Source: Henricia sp. BOLD:AAB3569 (Eukaryota; Echinodermata; Asteroidea; Spinulosida; Echinasteridae). From it: a stretch of DNA of 64,000 bases. The DNA is taken from assembly GCA_037783545.1 (NCBI GenBank), contig JBBELK010000623.1, positions 124,001-188,000 of the forward strand, written 5' to 3'. Positions 61,346 to 64,000 of the stretch are shown one piece after another (within the stretch, counting starts at the first letter, position 1; each line of letters begins with the position of its first letter). Both the position numbers and the translations under genes were made by a program. The notes beneath the pieces were generated by a model. That model ran no database searches. It was not told the origin of the DNA and saw only the letters and a list, made by a program, of their open reading frames with translations.

Positions 61346-64000
61346 GTGCGCAATATAGAGAGTTTAGGGCATGCAAAATTTGAAGTTCGTCGGAACATTT
61401 TTCGACCTCCAAATTTGCCGACGTTTGGACCACACTTTGACCAAATTGCCGAGCCAAACTGCGGTGCGTTAACGACAGTCCGAATGACTGAGCATGCGCA
61501 CAACTCAGGAGTACCCCAAAGAGGTGTGTACAGACAGCCACGGTTTGCGTGAGAGCAGTCAGGAAGCCTCAACCCAGTTTTTTTTCTAAACTTTGAAATT
61601 TCTCTGCCATTTCCTGGCGAAAGTCTGTCAATTTTTTATGACAAGTGCGCAATATAGAGAGTTTAGGGCATGCAAAATTTGAAGTTCGTCGGAACATTTT
61701 TCGACCTCCAAATTTGCCGACGTTTGGACCACACTTTGACCAAATTGCCGAGCCAAACTGCGGTGCGTTAACGACAGTCCGAATGACTGAGCATGCGCAC
61801 AACTCAGGAGTACCCCAAAGAGGTGTGTACAGACAGCCACGGTTTGCGTGAGAGCAGTCAGGAAGCCTCAACCCAGTTTTTTCTAAACTTTGAATTTTCT
61901 CTGCCATTTCCCGGCGAAAGGCTGTCAATTTTTTTATGACAAGTGCGCAATATAGAGAGTTTAGGGCATGCAAAATTTGAAGTTCGTCGGAACATTTTTC
62001 GACCTCCAAATTTGCCGACGTTTGGACCACACTTTGACCAAATTGCCGAGCCAAACTGCGGTGCGTTAACGACAGTCCGAATGACTGAGCATGCGCACAA
62101 CTCAGGAGTACCCCAAAGAGGTGTGTACAGACAGCCACGGTTTGCGTGAGAGCAGTCAGGAAGCCTCAACCCAGTTTTTTCTAAACTTTGAAATTTCTCT
62201 GCCATTTCCCGGCGAAAGTCTGTCAATTTTTTATGACAAGTGCGCAATATAGAGAGTTTAGGGCATGCAAAATTTGAAGTTCGTCGGAACATTTTTCGAC
62301 CTCCAAATTTGCCGACGTTTGGACCACACTTTGACCAAATTGCCGAGCCAAACTGCGGTGCGTTAACGACAGTCCGAATGACTGAGCATGCGCACAACTC
62401 AGGAGTACCCCAAAGAGGTGTGTACAGACAGCCACGGTTTGCGTGAGAGCAGTCAGGAAGCCTCAACCCAGTTTGTTCTAAACTTTGAAATTTCTCTGCC
62501 ATTTCCCGGCGAAAGGCTGTCAATTTTTTTATGACAAGTCCGCAATATAGAGAGTTTAGGGCATGCAAAATTTGAAGTTCGTCTGAACATTTTACGACCT
62601 CCAAATTTGCCGACGTTTGGACCACACTTTGACCAAATTGCCGAGCCAAACTGCGGTGCGTTAACGACAGTCCGAATGACTGAGCATGCGCACAACTCAG
62701 GAGTACCCCAAAGAGGTGTTTACAGACAGCCACGGTTTGCGTGAGAGCAGTCAGGAAGCCTCAACCCAGTTTTTTCTAAACTTTGAAATTTCTCTGCCAT
62801 TTCCCGGCGAAAGTCTGTCAATTTTTTTATGACAAGTGCGCAATATAGAGAGTTTAGGGCATGCAAAATTTGAAGTTCGTCGGAACATTTTTCGAACTCC
62901 AAATTTGCCGACGTTTGGACCACACTTTGACCAAATTGCCGAGCCAAACTGCGGTGCGTTAACGACAGTCCGAATGACTGAGCATGCGCACAACTCAGGA
63001 GTACCCCAAAGAGGTGTGTACAGACAGCCACGGTTTGCGTGAGAGCAGTCAGGAAGCCTCAACCCAGTTTTTTCTAAACTTTGAAATTTCTCTGCCATTT
63101 CCCGGCGAAAGTCTGTCAATTTTTTATGACAAGTGCGCAATATAGAGAGTTTAGGGCATGCAAAATTTGAAGTTCGTCGGAACATTTTTCGACCTCCAAA
63201 TTTGCCGACGTTTGGACCACACTTTGACCAAATTGCCGAGCCAAACTGCGGTGCGTTAACGACAGTCCGAATGACTGAGCATGCGCACAACTCAGGAGTA
63301 CCCCAAAGAGGTGTGTACAGACAGCCACGGTTTGCGTGAGAGCAGTCAGGAAGCCTCAACCCAGTTTTTTTCTAAACTTTGAAATTTCTCTGCCATTTCC
63401 CGGCGAAAGTCTGTCAATTTTTTATGACAAGTGCGCAATATAGAGAGTTTAGGGCATGCCAAATTTGAAGTTCGTCGGAACATTTTTCGACCTCCACATT
63501 TGCCGACGTTTGGACCACACTTTGACCAAATTGCCGAGCCAAACTGCGGTGCGTTAACGACAGTCCGAATGACTGAGCATGCGCACAACTCAGGAGTACC
63601 CCAAAGAGGTGTGTACAGACAGCCACGGTTTGCGTGAGAGCAGTCAGGAAGCCTCAACCCAGTTTTTTCTAAACTTTGAAATTTCTCTGCCATTTCCACC
63701 CGAAAGTCTGTCAATTGTTTATGACAAGTGCGCAATATAGAGAGTTTAGGGCATGCAAAATTTGAAGTTCGTCGGAACATTTTTCGACCTCCAAATTTGC
63801 CGACGTTTGGACCACACTTTGACCAAATTGCCGAGCTAAACTGCGGTGCGTTAACGACAGTCCGAATGACTGAGCATGCGCACAACTCAGGAGTACCCTA
63901 AAGAGGTGTGTACAGACAGCCACGGTTTGCGTGAGAGCAGTCAGGAAGCCTCAACCCAGTTTTTTCTAAACTTTGAAATTTCTCTGCCATTTCCCTGCGA
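61346..64000. repeat. Right-edge mosaic of nine units
   Basis: Units reuse markers of both domains to the left in a new order: GAATTTTCTC with GAAAGGCTG before 61943 (as at 55991), AAGTCCGC with CGTCTGAAC and GTGTTTACAG in the unit starting near 62538 (as at 58668 and 60751), CATGCCAAAT at 63431 (as at 51830), and GAGCTAAAC with ACCCTAAAG at 63728. An 8-T tract precedes 61645. TTCCACCCGAAAG near 63697 is private. No complete HOR copy is visible before the window ends, 273 bases into the last unit. Confidence 0.78.

Larger units (their letters stand above)
1..64000. repeat. 297-bp tandem satellite array filling the window
   Basis: The same unit recurs head to tail without interruption or inversion. 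The landmark GTGCGCAATATA, or a one-base variant of it, falls at 215, 512, 809, 1106, 1404 and so on to 63728, giving 215 unit starts. Spacing is 297 bp, with occasional 298 or 299 from T-tract length change, one 296 (28143 to 28439) and one shortened pair (48656 to 49154). Net drift over 214 intervals is +51 bp of small insertions and -96 bp from a single deletion. Units differ from consensus by a few bases. No flanking unique DNA or inserted transposon is seen. Arrays of this size and homogeneity are typical of eukaryotic centromeric, pericentromeric or subtelomeric heterochromatin, but which of these applies cannot be told from sequence alone. Confidence 0.99.

Noticed and set aside
1..64000. 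Genes encoding a 99-residue repeat protein on the minus strand, plus 68- and 70-codon frames in nearly every unit
   Set aside because: Frames follow from a 297-bp period. Recurrent variants are mostly amino-acid-changing, stops are common, T-tract alleles shift the frame, and several frames on both strands are open at once.
1..64000. CRISPR array
   Set aside because: Units are 297 bp and contiguous. There are no short repeats separated by unique spacers and no cas genes.
1..64000. Subrepeats of a ribosomal DNA intergenic spacer
   Set aside because: No rRNA sequence is seen and 64 kb of pure repeat is longer than usual spacers. The window alone cannot fully exclude it.
1..64000. Assembly artefact producing the whole array
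   Set aside because: Linked diagnostic substitutions, HOR-specific T-tract alleles and private changes argue for real sequence. Individual copy numbers could still be wrong, and only read depth would show it.
1..64000. Prokaryotic or viral origin
   Set aside because: A gene-free 64-kb array of uniform 297-bp units is not expected in bacteria or viruses, and no replication, capsid or mobility gene is present.

Overview
The whole window is one uninterrupted satellite DNA array. A 297-bp monomer (46.5% G+C by hand count of the consensus) is repeated head to tail from base 1 to base 64000. The landmark 12-mer GTGCGCAATATA, or a single-base variant of it, marks 215 unit starts from 215 to 63728, and the 3' part of one more unit lies at the left edge. 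Most units differ from the consensus by only a few bases. There is no unique sequence, recognisable gene, tRNA, rRNA, transposase, integrase or CRISPR array. The arrangement fits eukaryotic constitutive heterochromatin (centromeric, pericentromeric or subtelomeric). A eukaryote is near certain. An animal is plausible, but the sequence does not identify a species or clade.

The internal structure is a series of nested higher-order repeats (HORs), read from diagnostic base changes shared between non-adjacent units. From left to right: 1-3779, loosely organised units with a precursor-like 4-unit block; 3780-15663, two copies of a long HOR (23 and 17 units, differing by an internal 6-unit duplication); 15664-17445, bridge; 17446-21306, a 7-unit HOR; 21307-24573, a 3-unit HOR; 24574-31114, an older 11-unit duplication; 31115-38547, mixed 3- and 6-unit HORs with the units closest to a CENP-B-box half; 38548-44199, a 7-unit HOR; 44200-48655, another 7-unit HOR; 48656-49153, the only truncated unit, with a 96-bp deletion; 49154-50045, bridge; 50046-57180, a 12-unit HOR; 57181-61345, a nearly identical 7-unit HOR pair; 61346-64000, a mosaic.

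Long open frames run through the array, mainly on the minus strand, the longest being 20058-25661. They exist because 297 is 99 x 3, so any stop-free frame stays open from unit to unit. Recurrent substitutions are mostly amino-acid-changing, include stops, and occur with frame-shifting T-tract length changes, so I annotate no CDS.

The points worth following up are the repeated emergence of a 7-unit (about 2.08 kb) HOR length in four differently marked domains, the sharp in-register HOR boundaries, the single microhomology deletion at 48.89 kb, the undepleted CpG content, and weak protein-binding-like motifs carried by nearly every unit.
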